A stretch of 64,000 bases of DNA from Cristatella mucedo (Eukaryota > Bryozoa > Phylactolaemata > Cristatellidae), in assembly GCA_009760855.2 (NCBI GenBank), contig WPIO01000060.1:1231501-1295500 (forward strand), read 5' to 3'. The notes under the pieces were generated by a model. That model ran no database searches and had not been told where the DNA came from. It saw only the letters and a list, made by a program, of their open reading frames with translations. Made by a program: the position numbers and the translations under genes. Positions 1 to 10,940 of this stretch are shown here, in pieces (position 1 is the stretch's first letter; every line of letters starts with the position of its first letter).

Positions 1-28
1 ACAGTGTACAATATTTTTTCCATCCCAG

Positions 29-259
29 CTCGGAGTCCTATGTTCTCACACCTCAGCTCGACCCTGAGTGGCCTGCAGACCGTTCGTGCATACAGGGCTC
101 AGAATGCCTTTACTCAGGAGTTCGACCAGTACCAAGACGGCCACACGGAAGCCTTCTACTTGTTCCTGTGCGTGACTCGATGGCTGGCCATTCGCCTCGA
201 CTGGATATCTGTAGTCTTCGTGACGTCTGTTACTTTTCTATGCTTGATTGCCAAAGACA
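29..259 (+). CDS. ABCC4: ABCC4/MRP4-like gene A, exon encoding late TMD2 (first exon in window)
   Basis: This 231-nt exon encodes 77 residues of the second transmembrane domain of an ABC subfamily C exporter (MRP4 type, an ATP-driven plasma-membrane efflux pump for organic anions and cyclic nucleotides in known members). The segment runs from RSPMFSHLSSTLSGLQTVRA through the intracellular helix to TRWLAIRLDWISVVFVTSV, a late TMD2 helix; the RSP-FSHLSS-L-GL-T-RAY pattern is typical of ABCC4. The start follows a pyrimidine-rich acceptor (…ttttttccatcccag) and the end is a gaca|gtgagt donor, both phase 1. The reading frame stays open through 29-259 and joins in frame to the next exon. Gene B has an exon of exactly the same length and phases. 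Upstream exons lie outside the window. The LINE that follows at 416 is intronic. Confidence 0.93.
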
Positions 260-415
260 GTGAGTTTTTTATGTTTGTCGACTTGCAGTGCTTGCATGCT
301 TTTCCTGCGACTTGTAGCGGTCGAGGGAGAGGGGTTCTTATCTCATCAATTAGAACTGGCAGAAAGCTGGTGCTCTCGTTGCCACAGCTGTGCATCTAGC
401 TGATTACAGTTAGGT

Positions 416-961
416 ATAATAATTATAATAATATTGCACTTGATAAACCGCCCTCAGAGAACTTAGTCTCTTTCTATTCGCTTTACATTTGCTGCAAAGT
501 GATATGCAATAGAATAGTAAGTAAAATCGTGCTTGAAAAACAAACAAAATGAATAATATGGTTAGGGGTGACATGCACAGGGTCAGCATGCAAATGTGGT
601 TAGTGGCAGCATGCACAGTGTCAGCACGCATAAGCACATCAAGGACGAATCAAAGGGACCCACTAAATGCTGTCCTAAATAGGTGTGTTTTTAAGTTTCT
701 TTTAAATGTGGTCAGGTCAGGGGATGTTCTGACGCAGGTCGGGAGGGAGTTCCAGGCTGTGGGAGCATACGAGCTAAATGCACGGTCTCCAAAGGATTTA
801 AGGTTTGTACGAGGTATTTCCAGACTGTTGGATTCCGAAAAGTGGGTGGTACGATGCTTGGCCTGATTGGGGAGTATATCTGAAAGGTAGGCTGGAGCCA
901 TAGAATGAAGAGACCTACAAGTGGGCGACAAAACCTTGAAGTCAATCCGTTGCCTCACTCA
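416..961 (-). mobile_element. CR1/L2-like LINE, 5'-truncated 3' end
   Basis: Read on the minus strand, this piece encodes the C-terminal end of the reverse transcriptase ORF (RIDFKVLSPTCRSLHSMAPA … AWNSLPTCVRTSPDLTTFKR, stop near 650). The 3' UTR follows and ends in the GCGC-TTTATCAAGTGC motif and an ATT-rich tail near 416. The WLPVKQRIDFK-LSLTFRSLHS-APAYLSD-L motif is characteristic of the CR1/L2 group. Only the last ~100 codons survive, which fits 5' truncation during target-primed reverse transcription. Confidence 0.85.
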
Positions 962-962
962 G

Positions 963-1060
963 CATACGACCCCCTTAAGATAACTTAATCTCTATCCAGA
1001 CGTTTTACATATGCTACGAGGCTTGAGCGCACGATCTTAGTCATTAAAAGCAGTCTGTAC
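963..1060 (-). mobile_element. S2-type SINE remnant (tRNA-like head, LINE-like tail)
   Basis: On the minus strand a degenerate B-box-like segment is followed by a tail related to the LINE 3' end (…gtctggatagagattaagtt…). It resembles the better copies at 6098-6240 and 31795-31920. It abuts the truncated LINE end at 961. Confidence 0.5.
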
Positions 1061-1732
1061 TGACATACCACATCTCCACAAACAAGAACACACGCCACAG
1101 AGTTTGACTCGTGATTGCTTATCAGCACGCCAACTTATTTAACATTTGCTAGCCTTTTTCAGCACACTATTCTACATCATCATTAGTTTCCACCGCGGTT
1201 GTGCATCAATTCATGATTAGCTCGCTCACCACAACACCAGTCAATGTTTGCACTGTACGTATTCTAGCATTTCCTCGCTGTCGGTTTTCTTGACCGTCTG
1301 TAGCTTAGTTATTACCTGGAAATGTAACTGCTGACAGCTTTTTTCCTGTACAGGTTGCTATACATTTTTGTTTATGCTGCATGCTCATTAGCTAGCACAC
1401 CGACCTCACTCTGTTGCCTATCTTGCTGCCTTGGGCGGCCCTAGCTGCTGCTATCGCGGTACTTGTCAACTCCTAAGCTGCCTCGAGAATAGTGTTGAGC
1501 TGACAGGTGAAGAGCTGCTTTTGGAAAATACCTCTTGTTTATGGCCGTGCACAGCTAGCAGTGCATCTGGCCATAAATTGTTTATCGGACCCAACTGACT
1601 TACGGCTGTACTTATAACCCCTGTATAGCTACCATCAATCACAGAGGCACTTTCAAAGCTATATTCAGCAATTGCTACTGCTACGACGCTGGCCTGGCGG
1701 GTGCTCTGATGCCAGTAAAATACAAGTGAGAG

Positions 1733-1857
1733 CTGATTAACTGCCTCATTTATTCATCGGCACCAGAGTCTTAACGACCATCGCTATGACTGACTGGCAG
1801 GTAGCAACCAGCCGTAGGGCCAGCTATAGGACTGGAATCCACAACCTCGGTCGTTGA
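1733..1857 (-). mobile_element. Decayed S1 tRNA-derived SINE
   Basis: The stretch agctgattaa…gcctcattta…cagagtcttaacgaccatcg…ggaatccacaacctcggtcg is a mutated reverse-complement S1 copy. The B-box complement and the central hairpin region are recognisable, but many substitutions are present. Confidence 0.5.
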
Positions 1858-1969
1858 GTGTTTAGCGTTTTGCCCCAAGTTTCACCAAGCGCTGGCAGCA
1901 TGCGCTTCAGTGTGCATGTGCACCCACACATGTGCATGTGCAGCCATCTCTGTGCTTGGTGTGCTGCAG

Positions 1970-2268
1970 ATCTGAATCTTAGCGCCGACCTGGTCGGTCT
2001 TGCTATTACCTATACAATGGCTCTGATGGGACTGTTCCAATGGATGGTTCGTCAGAGTACTGAGATCGAGAGCATGATGACGTCAGTCGAGCGAATCGCC
2101 GAATACACTCGACTAGAGCCAGAGGCGCCCCTCGTGACCTCGGTCAGGCCACCACCCGGCTGGCCACGCACTGGCTGCATGAATGCCGAAGATGTGAGCC
2201 TCAGATACTCACCGAGTGAGCCGCTCGTGTTGCACAATGTTTGCTTCCATATAAAGGATGCCGAAAAG
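1970..2268 (+). CDS. ABCC4: ABCC4-like gene A, exon for last TMD2 helix and start of NBD2
   Basis: This 299-nt exon starts in phase 1 after a gtgctgcag acceptor and ends in phase 0 at gaaaag|gtaatt. It encodes the final TMD2 helix (SADLVGLAITYTMALMGLFQ), the coupling segment (RQSTEIESMMTSVERIAEYT), the linker (EPEAPLVTSVRPPPGWPRTG) and the first strands of NBD2 (SLRYSPSEPLVLHNVCFHIK), stopping at the residues just before Walker A. Aligned by memory with vertebrate MRP4, the RQSAEVE-MMISVERV-EYT and RPPP-WP landmarks are conserved. The frame open from 1858 runs upstream of the acceptor but is intron sequence. The matching exon of gene B (46181-45883) has the same length and phases. Confidence 0.93.
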
Positions 2269-2307
2269 GTAATTGCTCTCTCCTTTTGTACCAGGTCGAA
2301 ACTTTTG

Positions 2308-2488
2308 GGTGAGCCGTGATGGTTGACTAGGTAAGGTGGTTGCTTTTCACGACCTCGGTGCCGAGATCATCGGTTCAAATCCTGTTGTGGGCGATCCTGT
2401 ATCGCCGCTTTAAGCGATGGTGATAGCCGTAAAGGCTCTTCTGTCGCTCTACAAAAGAGGCTTTTGAATCACCTAGTATTTTTTTGAT
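2308..2488 (+). mobile_element. S1 tRNA-derived SINE
   Basis: The ~180-bp copy starts ggtgagccgtgatgg and has an A-box-like region (actaggtaaggtggttg), a B-box-like ggttcaaatcc and the body gcgatcc-tatcgcc…aaggctcttctgtcgct. It ends in a T-rich tail. It is one of about nine copies in the window, in both orientations. Confidence 0.8.
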
Positions 2489-2689
2489 GGTTTGAAATCG
2501 GCTTTCGTGGATGTGTGTGAGCTTGCCAACCTTGGTAAATTTGCTAGTGCTTGGATGCTGCTTTCTTGTTCAAGCTTTCTTTCATCTCGTCGGCACCGTC
2601 GGCTAGTGCTACTGACACTCCTGACGCTTCTGCTGCTTGTTAGAATCCAAGTAGTCCTGCTGCTGCTGCTGCTATGTAGGATTCTTCCT

Positions 2690-2860
2690 AAATCGTGGTC
2701 GATTGGTGCAAAAGTAGCAGCTCATCTGGTCTGTCGTCAATGGCATAGCTGCCACATAAAACCATTGCTGTCCCAGCTTCACTGGATCCCCATCAAGCAT
2801 TAAAATATCGATTTCAAGACCCTCTTACTGGCTTACTGGTGGCTTCACTCGATCGCACCA
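2690..2860 (+). mobile_element. Decayed CR1/L2-like LINE RT C-terminus
   Basis: The frames read VCRQWHSCHIKPLLSQLHWI followed by IDFKTLL after a frameshift. This matches the LVQN-AARLV-R--SCHITPLLA-LHWLPVKQRIDFK block seen in better copies such as 7382-8629. It is old, frameshifted and divergent, and probably a different subfamily. Confidence 0.6.
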
Positions 2861-3454
2861 AACTACCAACCTTTGACCTCCATGCTACTCCAGTGTGCTC
2901 CCACTGCACTACCTCTCCAGCATCTAGCCATCTTGCCGTCCCTTGCACGAAATGGAAGAACATTTTGGGGATCGAGCCACCAGCTTTTGTGCCCTAATGC
3001 TTGGAGCTAGTGTCCGGCAACACGCATTACGTGTAATTACATACATCATTAAGGTCTCAGCTAAAGGTGCACCATTTCGGGCCAGGTATCCCATCACACC
3101 AGTGAGCTTGTCTTTTTTGTTCGAGTCCCCTTTGGATGCTAACCTGGGCATGGTTCAGTGCATGATTGAGCGCATTTTACTCGCCAGAGTTGCAGCCAGT
3201 CAATGGCCGTGCATTTCATGTTTGCTTCAGCATGCGAACCTGAGCATGATACTTGGTTTTGCATCCTTGATGCCTTGCACTTCATAAACCGTTGATTATA
3301 TATCGTCTTGCAGTGCATTGTAAAGAGGCTGAATATAGATTTAGTTTTATTACAGACAACCTATTGTTGCTATTACTACTATTATTATCTGTTCATATAT
3401 CTACTTTTTTGTGTACAGCTTCATCAGGCGAAAGTCTGCTGCAGCCGTTTTTAA

Positions 3455-4922
3455 TACTAATAATAATAATAATAATGCACTTGATAAAGTGCCCTCTGAG
3501 AACTCAATTTATCTCTAGGTGCTTTACATTTGCTGCAAAGGGAAATGCAATTGAATGGTGAGTAAAATCATGCTTGATAAACAAACAAAATGAATAACAT
3601 GGTTAGGGGTGACATACACAGTGTCAGCATGCAAATGTGGTTAGTGGCAGCATGCACAGTGTCAGCACGCATAAGCACATCAAGGACAAATCGCAGGGAC
3701 CCACTAAATGCTGTCCTAAATAGGTGTTTTTAGTTTACCTGTAAATGTGGTCAAGTCAGGGGGATGTTCTGACGCAAGTCAGGAGGGAGTTCCAGGCTTT
3801 GGGAGCATACGAGATAAATGCACGGCCTCCAAAGGATTTGAGGTTTGTACGAGGTATTTGTAGACTGTTGGATTCCGAAAAGCAGGTGGTGCGATGCTTG
3901 GCCTGATGGGGGAGTATATCTGAGAGATAGACTGGAGCCATAGAATGAAGTGACCTAAAAGTGAGCGACAAAACCATGAAATCAATCCGTTGCTTGACTG
4001 GTAGCCAGTGCCGGTCAGCGAAAAGTGGTGTGATGTGGCAACTGCGCCGCTCACGACAGACAAGCCTAGCTACGGAGTTTTGCACCAGCTGCAATTGCCT
4101 GATCACACATGCTGGTAGGCCAATAAGCAGTGAGTTGCAGGAGTCGAGACGAGATGTCACGAATGCATGGACCAACTTGGACGTGGTATCCTTATCTAAG
4201 CAAGCCTGAATTTTAGCAATGTTATGAACCTGAAAATAGGCAGATTTGACTGTGGAGCTGATATGGTCGTCTAACGAGAGGTTGCTTTGGAATATGACAC
4301 CTAGATTCCGAGCTGATTCGACAGGAGATATGCTGGCAGAGCCAATTTTGAAAGTCAGCCTTTCCAATCTCTGGATCACACTGGGTTTGCCCATAACTAG
4401 TAAGTTAGTTTTATCATCGTTAAGTTTTAGAAAATTTGCTGCCATCCATGTGCGGATGTCATCAATGCATGCAGCTAGTGAGTTGAGAGAATTTGAGGTG
4501 CTCGAAGGCTGGGAGGGATCAAAGCAAAGGTACAACTGAGTGTCATCCGCATAGAAGTGAAAGTCTAGATTGTGCTTGGCAATCACATCAGCAAGAGGCA
4601 GAGTATAAACCGTGAAAAGAACCGGACCTAGCACTGAGCCCTGAGGTACTCCATATTTCAGAGGTACTTCAGATGATTTTTGTCTATTCACGTCAATACT
4701 ACGGAGTCTCCCACTGAGATAGGACCTGAACCACTGCAGAGCAGTGCCAGTGATGCCCAGGCGAGATGAGAGGCGCTCTAGAAGAACTTTGTGATCGATG
4801 GTATCAAAAGCTGCCGAAAGATCAAGCAAAACAAGCGGAGACACTCTACCCATGTCTGCATTCCTGAGTAGGTCGTTGTATACCCGAAGCAATGCTGACT
4901 CTGTGGAGTGAATGAGCTGCTT
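3455..4922 (-). mobile_element. CR1/L2-like LINE with long RT ORF (5'-truncated)
   Basis: Minus-strand element of ~1.47 kb whose reverse transcriptase frame is open from about 4922 down to 3756. Visible RT landmarks in order: HSTESALLRVYNDLL, LLDLSAAFDTIDHKVLLERL (motif with catalytic D), GVPQGSVLGPVLFTVYTLPL, the FYADDTQLY catalytic box, and the C-terminal SCHITPLFADRHWLPVKQRI and AWNSLLTCVRTSP blocks. Both metal-binding aspartates of YADD are present. The ORF breaks just before the usual DLTTFK end, and the 3' UTR continues to an (ATT)n tail at 3455-3480. The endonuclease domain and 5' half are missing, so the copy is not autonomous. It sits antisense to gene A in its intron. Confidence 0.93.
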
Positions 4923-5613
4923 TGCTGCTAGTCGAGGCATTAGTCTGACGGCAGCTTTATCGATTGTGAAAGCCAAAGAATGGTTGCATCCAGAACAGTG
5001 CTCTGAATGCCTAATTCCCCTAAGATAGTCGCATTTATTTTTGGAAGCTCCCAGGGTTTTTGCTTGATTGAGCCATGGATGGCTAGACCCTGATCTTGCC
5101 TAAAGCAGCCAATCCAATTAAAGCTGAAGCAGCGTGTCGAGCTGCTTGTGTGGCTGACGAAATCCTCCATGTAGGTCCAAGCATGTCGTCTGGATGTATC
5201 GGCCATGCTTCTATACAAGAATGGCAGTTCGCATTGGTTTCGTTTCGTCCATGCTAGTACGATGCACCCTCTGAACTGTTGTATCACCACCATGCCCAGT
5301 ATACTGTCTGTCCTGTGCAGAAATAGCACACCGATTCTTTTACAATTGTAACATCTAAATCATGCTGAGCACACAGCTCGACTTGCAAAGCTCAAACTAA
5401 GCCGACACGTCATTACCTGCACACCTTCCATCTGCAAAAGTAAAATGTATCTCATTTACCTTCTGAGTTTATTCCGAGCCCTGACACCGAGGTCACTTAA
5501 ATTAAAACTGCCCAATTGTATTCATATAAGACACAATGAAATTGTAAGGTGTGCTTTTACATGTGCCTGCTGGTTAGATGTCTTTATCATCCCACAAGTG
5601 TGTAAAGTTTCTT

Positions 5614-5678
5614 CAAGTCCCTACAGTGAATGCATCACATGCTATGCCGGCATGTGATGCATTCTCTGGAGGGACTTG
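5614..5678. other. Near-perfect 29-bp-stem hairpin
   Basis: The left arm 5614-5642 (caagtccct…catcacatgc) pairs with the right arm 5650-5678 across a 7-nt loop, with 27 of 29 positions complementary by eye. It lies in an intron of gene A, outside any recognised transposon. It could be a microRNA-like precursor, a small palindromic MITE core or a cruciform. Nothing in the sequence decides between these. Confidence 0.75.
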
Positions 5679-5812
5679 GGCTGATTTCCGTGTAACTTTC
5701 GCATCAGTTGTTTCTACTTAATCTGATTTTGCAGCAGGGCTCAGTCGTTGATCCTATGGTGTCCTCAGTGTACTGAGGTCCATCTACCGAATGCATGTAC
5801 CAATCATTTGGT

Positions 5813-5905
5813 AAAGCTTTCTATACAGCATCTGCAAAGCGCCTAGAAAGAGATTCAGTTCTCTGGTGCATACATATAAATTCATTATTACTATTAATAA
5901 TGGAC
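5813..5905 (+). mobile_element. LINE 3'-tail fragment
   Basis: The stretch gcaaagcgcctagaaagagattcagttctctgg… ends in an ATT-rich tail and is the terminal ~90 bp of the CR1/L2-like LINE. No coding part is left. Confidence 0.7.
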
Positions 5906-6097
5906 TCTTTAGCATTGAAACTGTCCCATGATTCGTAGCTTGATTGATCTCGTTGTGGCAATGAGACGCCCAAACATCTTAGTGGAGTTATTGCTCAAGA
6001 GAGAAGTCGATGCACGTTAGAGAGACAGAAAAGTGCTAAAGAAAGCAAGAGAGTGTCTCCCACTTGGAGAGACATAGCATCCTGGAATAGAGAGGCT

Positions 6098-6240
6098 GCT
6101 TATATAATTCATTGTATAGCACCCCTTGAAGACTTAATCTCTATTCAGGTGCTTCACATATGCCTTCGGGCTTGAGCCCACGACCTCAGCCGGACCTTGG
6201 TCGGGGCGAGCACCTTAACTGCTGGACCCAACCAGCTCGG
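6098..6240 (-). mobile_element. S2 SINE (tRNA-like head fused to LINE-like 3' tail)
   Basis: On the minus strand the order is ccagcagttaaggtgctcgc (A-box-like), gaggtcgtgggctcaagccc (B-box-like), then a tail of gaagcacctgaatagagatt…gtgctat. The tail parallels the LINE 3' terminus gtaaagcgcctagaaagag, so the SINE probably borrows that LINE's reverse transcriptase. Confidence 0.7.
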
Positions 6241-6264
6241 CAATGCTTATGCCTGATTTATCTC

Positions 6265-6447
6265 TTAAATAAATAAAAAAAATATTAGCTGATTTAAAAG
6301 CCTAATTTCTGTAGCAACAGAAGAGCCTTAACCGCTGTCACCACCACTTGCTGTTGGCAACAAGGAGCGGCCATTGCTGGATTCGAACCCACGACCTCGG
6401 TCTTGAAGAGCAAGCACCGTACTTCCTGGGCTGTCTCGGCCCAGTAA
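6265..6447 (-). mobile_element. S1 tRNA-derived SINE
   Basis: Minus-strand copy ending in an ATTTATTT-type tail at about 6265-6280. The B-box complement ggattcgaacccacgacctc is well preserved. The head near 6447 differs from the ggtgagccgtgatgg type. Confidence 0.75.
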
Positions 6448-6493
6448 CTCGACTCCTGTTGCTCTACTTAGTCAATTCCTTTTTTTGTTTTAG

Positions 6494-6931
<438 letters not shown>

Positions 6932-7144
6932 TAACTGTCTAGCCCACGCTGGTTAGCCGTTTAGCTGTTGTGCAGCCACCCATCACGGTAAACTGTCACT
7001 GTCTCTACGTGAGATTCTTCACCGGTAGCATAGAAAAACCGAGCTATTTTGTCGCTTGAGTGTAGCCTGGTCATTTGTTATCATTAATAGTACTGGCCCA
7101 CGATGTTTGTCTAATATCAGTTGCAGTGCCTTGGAACGGCATGA

Positions 7145-8636
7145 ATAATAATAATAATAATAATATTGCACTTGATAAAGCGCCCTCAGAGAACCTAATC
7201 TCTTTCTAGGCGCTTTACATTTGCTGCAAAGTGATACGCAATAGAATAGTAAGTAAAATCATGCTTGAAAAACAAACAAAATGAATAACATGGTTAGGGG
7301 TTACATGCACTGGGTCAGCATGCAAATGTGGTTAGTGGCAGCATGAACGGTGTCAGCACGCATAAGCACATCGAGGACGAATCACAAGGACCCACTAAAT
7401 GCTGTCCTAAATAGGTATGTTTTTAAGTTTCTTTTAAATGTGGTCAGGTCAGGGGATGTTCTGATGCAGGTCGGGAGGGAGTTCCAGGCTGTGGGAGCAT
7501 ACGAGCTAAATGCACGGTCTCCAAAGGATTTAAGGTTTGTACGAGGTATTTCTAGACTGTTGGATTCCGAAAAGCGAGTGGTACGATGCTTTGCCTGATG
7601 GGGTAGTATATCTGAAAGATAGGCTGGAGCCATAGAATGAAGGGACCTAAAAGTGAGCGACAAAACCTTGAAGTCAATCCGTTGCTTGACTGGTAACCAG
7701 TGCAGGTCGGCGAAAAGTGGAGTAATGTGGCAACTGCGACGCTCACGACAGACAACCCTAGCTGCAGAGTTTTGCACCAGCTGCAATCGCCTGATCGCAC
7801 ATGCTGGTAGGCCAGTAAGCAGTGAGTTGCAGGAGTCGAGACGAGATGTCACGAATGCATGGACCAACTTGGACGTGATATCCTTATCTAAACAAGCCCT
7901 AATTTTAGCAATGTTATGAAGCTGAAAATAGGCTGATTTGACTGTGGAGCTGATGTGGTCGTCTAACGAGAGGTCGCTTTGGAATATGACACCTAGATTT
8001 CGAGCTGATGCAACTGGAGATATGCTGGCAGAGCCAATTTTGAAAGTCAGCCTTTCCAATTTCTGAATAACACTAGGTTGGCCCATAACTAGTAAGTTAG
8101 TTTTATCATCGTTTGGTTTTAGAAAATTTGCTGCCATCCATGATCGGATGTCATCAATGCATGCAGCTAGTGAGTTGAGAGAATTTGAGGTGCTCGAAGG
8201 CTGGGAGGGATCAAAGCAAAGGTACAACTGAGTGTCATCCGCATAGAAGTGAAAGCCTAGATTGTGCTTGGCAATCACATCAGCGAGAGGGAGAGTATAA
8301 ACGGTGAAAAGGAACGGACCTAGCACAGAGCCCTGAGGTACTCCATATTTTAGAGGTACTTCAGATGATCTTTGTCCATTCACGTCAACACTCTGGAGTC
8401 TCCCACTGAGATAGGACCTGAACCACTGCAGAGCAGTGCCAGTGATGCCCAGGCGAGATGAGAGGCGCTCTAGAAGTACTTTGTGATCGATGGTATCAAA
8501 AGCTGCCGAAAGATCGAGCAAAACAAGAAGAGACACTCTACCCATGTCTGCATTCCTAAGTAGGTCGTTGTATACCCGAAGCAATGCTGACTCTGTGGAG
8601 TGATTAGCTCTAAAGCCAGACTGGATCATACTGATG
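7145..8636 (-). mobile_element. Best-preserved CR1/L2-like LINE copy in the window (RT ORF intact to stop)
   Basis: Minus-strand element whose RT frame is open for 415 codons from 8629 to its natural stop at 7382. It starts at IQSGFRANHSTESALLRVYN and passes LLDLSAAFDTIDHKVLLERL, GVPQGSVLGPFLFTVYTLPL and FHFYADDTQLYLCFD. It ends with LTTFKRNLKTYLFRTAFSGS and a stop. A ~235-bp 3' UTR follows, with the gtaaagcgcctagaaagag motif and an (ATT)n tail at 7145-7165. The start of RT, the endonuclease and any ORF1 are missing through 5' truncation. The lack of stops suggests a fairly young insertion. It serves as reference for the decayed copies. Confidence 0.95.
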
Positions 8637-8963
8637 CATAGATATATTAACCTGTGAAGGATTCTCCTTATAGAAATCTTAATCTGGTGCTGTCATAAGG
8701 CCACCTTATTCCCGATTTCTTCCTTACTTTGTACCTACCTGTGGTTATTTGAATCTGGAGAGAGAGAGAGAGAGGGAGAGACAGTTAATTCGTCCTAGCT
8801 ATTCTTGGCAGTTGGTGTATGACGTTTCTCACATGCATCTGTTTTTTTTGGCAGTGAGTTTCGAACAGCCAAGAGTGCTTCCTGCTTCGTATAACTTCTC
8901 CTGTGATGCCTACTCATATTAACCCGGCTGTACTTAAGAGTAAACGTTAGCGATTTTGCAATC

Positions 8964-9552
8964 GTGCATTTACCACTTCTCGCCGACCTGCACTGGCTAT
9001 TAGTCAAGCAACGGATTGACTTCAAGATTTTGTCGCTCACTTTTAGGTCACTTCATTCTTTGGCTCCAGCCTATCTCACAGATCTACTCCCCCACCAGGC
9101 GAAGCATCGTACCACCTGCTTTTTGGAATCCAACAGTTTACCAATACCTCGTACAACCCTCAAATCCTTTGGAGACCGTGCATTTAGTTTGTATGCTCCC
9201 AAAGCCTGGAACTAACTTCCGACTCGCGTCAGAACATCTCCTGACTTGACCACATTTAAAACGAACTTAAAATCACACCTATTTAGGACAGCATTTAGTG
9301 GGTCTCTGTGATTCGTCCGTCGTGTGCTTACGAGTGCTAATACTGTGCATGCTGCCACTAACCACACTTGCATGGTGACCCTATGCATCTCACCCCTAAC
9401 CATGTTATTCATTTTGTTTGCTTATCAAGCATGATATTATTCACCATTCAATTGCGTTTCCCTTTGCAGCTAATGTAAAGCACATGGAAAGAGATTGAGT
9501 TCTCAGAGGGCACTTTTTCAAGCGCATTGTTATTATTGTTGATAATATAATT
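8964..9552 (+). mobile_element. CR1/L2-like LINE 3' end
   Basis: Plus-strand copy covering the last ~110 codons of the RT ORF (LPLLADLHWLLVKQRIDFKI … SFGDRAFSLYAPKAWN). One nonsense change lies after AWN, and the 3' UTR runs to an ATT-rich tail near 9550. Its orientation is opposite to the neighbouring copy, so the pair forms an inverted repeat of LINE ends within one intron. Confidence 0.88.
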
Positions 9553-9920
9553 ATTTCCTTTTTCTAGGCCGAGGTACTCTGTCCCAAACATTTGATGTCT
9601 TGATCAGAGACTGTCAAACTTGCGGCAGTGAGTCAGACAGCAGTGGCTTAATGTTGATACCTTAGAAGCTTTTAGGTCTTGGCAACTGCTACTCACTTGG
9701 TCGAATCCTAATTTTGTTAAGATTGATGGTATGCCATGAAAACTAAACAGCAAACCACCGACATGTGTGTCTTACAGATCAGCAGTTTTCATGGGCAATT
9801 ATTTCCGTGCTGTTTTCTCAATTTGCTTGCTCATAGAGGACAGTTGCTTGGTATACCTCATTCCAGGGCTGCTTTGAAGACTGTTTCTTAATCAGAACGA
9901 GCTGTTGATTTCTGTTCAAG

Positions 9921-10209
9921 GACCGATGCTACAATTCAAGAGACGATTAAAGACAAGTTCAAGGATTGCACGGTGTTGACCATAGCTCATCGTCTCAACA
10001 CCATCATGGACTCTGATCGTGTCATGGTGCTAGAAGGTGGCACTATTCGTGAATTCGACGAGCCGCACATTCTCTTGCAGCAAACAGACTCCCTGTTTCG
10101 GGATTTAGTAAAGCACACCGGGAAAGGCTACGACCACCTATGTGCCATGGCCAAGGCTGCTCACGATAAAAGGATGGTGCTAGCTGCCTCAACCGACTGC
10201 CAAGCCTAG
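9921..10209 (+). CDS. ABCC4: ABCC4-like gene A, terminal exon with stop
   Basis: This 289-nt terminal exon starts in phase 2 (cg|g gives the R of DPR-TDATIQ). It encodes [20 protein letters not shown] followed by the switch-histidine motif [20 protein letters not shown], then [20 protein letters not shown] and a short C-terminal tail ending DCQA before TAG at 10207-10209. The length is normal for the end of NBD2 in ABCC4. The terminal ETAL-type PDZ ligand known from mammals is absent. A candidate poly(A) signal lies at 10924. Together the four exons supply the last 412 residues of the protein. Confidence 0.95.
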
Positions 10210-10940
10210 CTAAATGCCCTCGAAACACATTTCGATGTTTAATTTCCAAAACACTACGTCCATGGCTAGTTCACCGTTCGTTAAGCTCTGCCTCCATATC
10301 TGCAGTGTCTCTCAGATGAATCCTTTGCACCATCTACCTGTACCGCGACTGTATAAAGTCCTCCTAGTGCTCATGTCCGCCGAATGCACGCGTTTCTGTC
10401 ACCCGTGGACTAGGCTTGGCATTGTCACTTTTTATCTTCGGTTGTGGCAGCATGTTCCGTGTTGCTCAGTGTTGCTAATCGATAGCATGCGTGGAACAAT
10501 CCATGCTGATTGCTTTCATTCTGGTTGTCAGTCGATTCGAGTTCACTCCCGTCCACTGCCTGGGCATGTGCCACTGACAGGCAGCACACCGTGGGCTGTG
10601 GGTGGCCTCTTATCATTAAAATGGCCCAAAAGGCGTTTTGTTGCGTGCAGTATCTATTTATTGATATTTATCGATTTTTGTGCTACACTGGTATACGAGA
10701 AGTTTTAATTTTTTTCAGCCCTGCCTTAGGATTAGCAATCCAAGCTATGGCAAACCAGTGCCCTTCGAGTACAATTCCGGAAACACCTCAACCTATATAC
10801 CTGTAGCCATACAAATATATGTTCCACTAGCTTACCAGTGCTCTGCAGGTGAGCCCAAACTGATGTTAATAAGGAATTTATTTGCTTTTTGTCACCTTCA
10901 GGGCAGCGAGCAATCATCTCTGTAATAAATGTTTTTTACT
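10210..10940 (+). other. Probable 3' UTR of gene A
   Basis: Unique-looking sequence follows the stop codon. Open frames here are short and lack family features. An AATAAA at 10924-10929 is the first convincing polyadenylation signal. The extent is inferred from that signal only. Confidence 0.5.
10924..10929 (+). terminator. Candidate polyadenylation signal of gene A
   Basis: An AATAAA hexamer lies ~715 bp after the gene A stop, followed by a T-rich stretch (gttttttact). The use of this site is inferred. Confidence 0.5.

Larger units (their letters stand above)
260..1969 (+). other. Intron of gene A (1.7 kb)
   Basis: The intron is bounded by GT at 260-261 and a tgctgcag acceptor ending at 1969. 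It carries a reverse-oriented LINE 3' end (416-961), an S2 SINE remnant (963-1060) and a decayed S1 SINE (1733-1857). I see nothing else recognisable between about 1060 and 1732. Confidence 0.85.
2269..6493 (+). other. Intron of gene A (4.2 kb)
   Basis: The intron is bounded by GT at 2269-2270 and a ttttttgttttag acceptor ending at 6493. It holds S1 SINEs (2308-2488 and 6265-6447), a decayed LINE (about 2690-2860), a LINE with a long RT ORF (3455-4922), a perfect-looking hairpin (5614-5678), a LINE tail (5813-5905) and an S2 SINE (6098-6240). I see no gene at 2860-3450, 4925-5610 or 5906-6095. Confidence 0.85.

Noticed and set aside
260-399. Open frame continuing past the gene A exon at 259
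   Set aside because: It reads through a gtgagt donor into intron. Homology to MRP4 stops at the donor, and gene B has its donor at the same place.
1858-1969. Open frame extending upstream of the gene A exon at 1970
   Set aside because: A pyrimidine-containing acceptor ending at 1969, exact length match with the gene B exon, and in-frame joining to the previous exon show this stretch is intron.
3961-4539. Plus-strand frames of 82-97 codons across the LINE RT
   Set aside because: They are antisense shadows of the reverse transcriptase ORF. The equivalent frames at 7653-7919, 39576-39809 and 54553-54801 are the same artefact.
10214-10806. Frames of 98-164 codons after the gene A stop
   Set aside because: They lie in the probable 3' UTR, overlap each other in different phases and show no domain.
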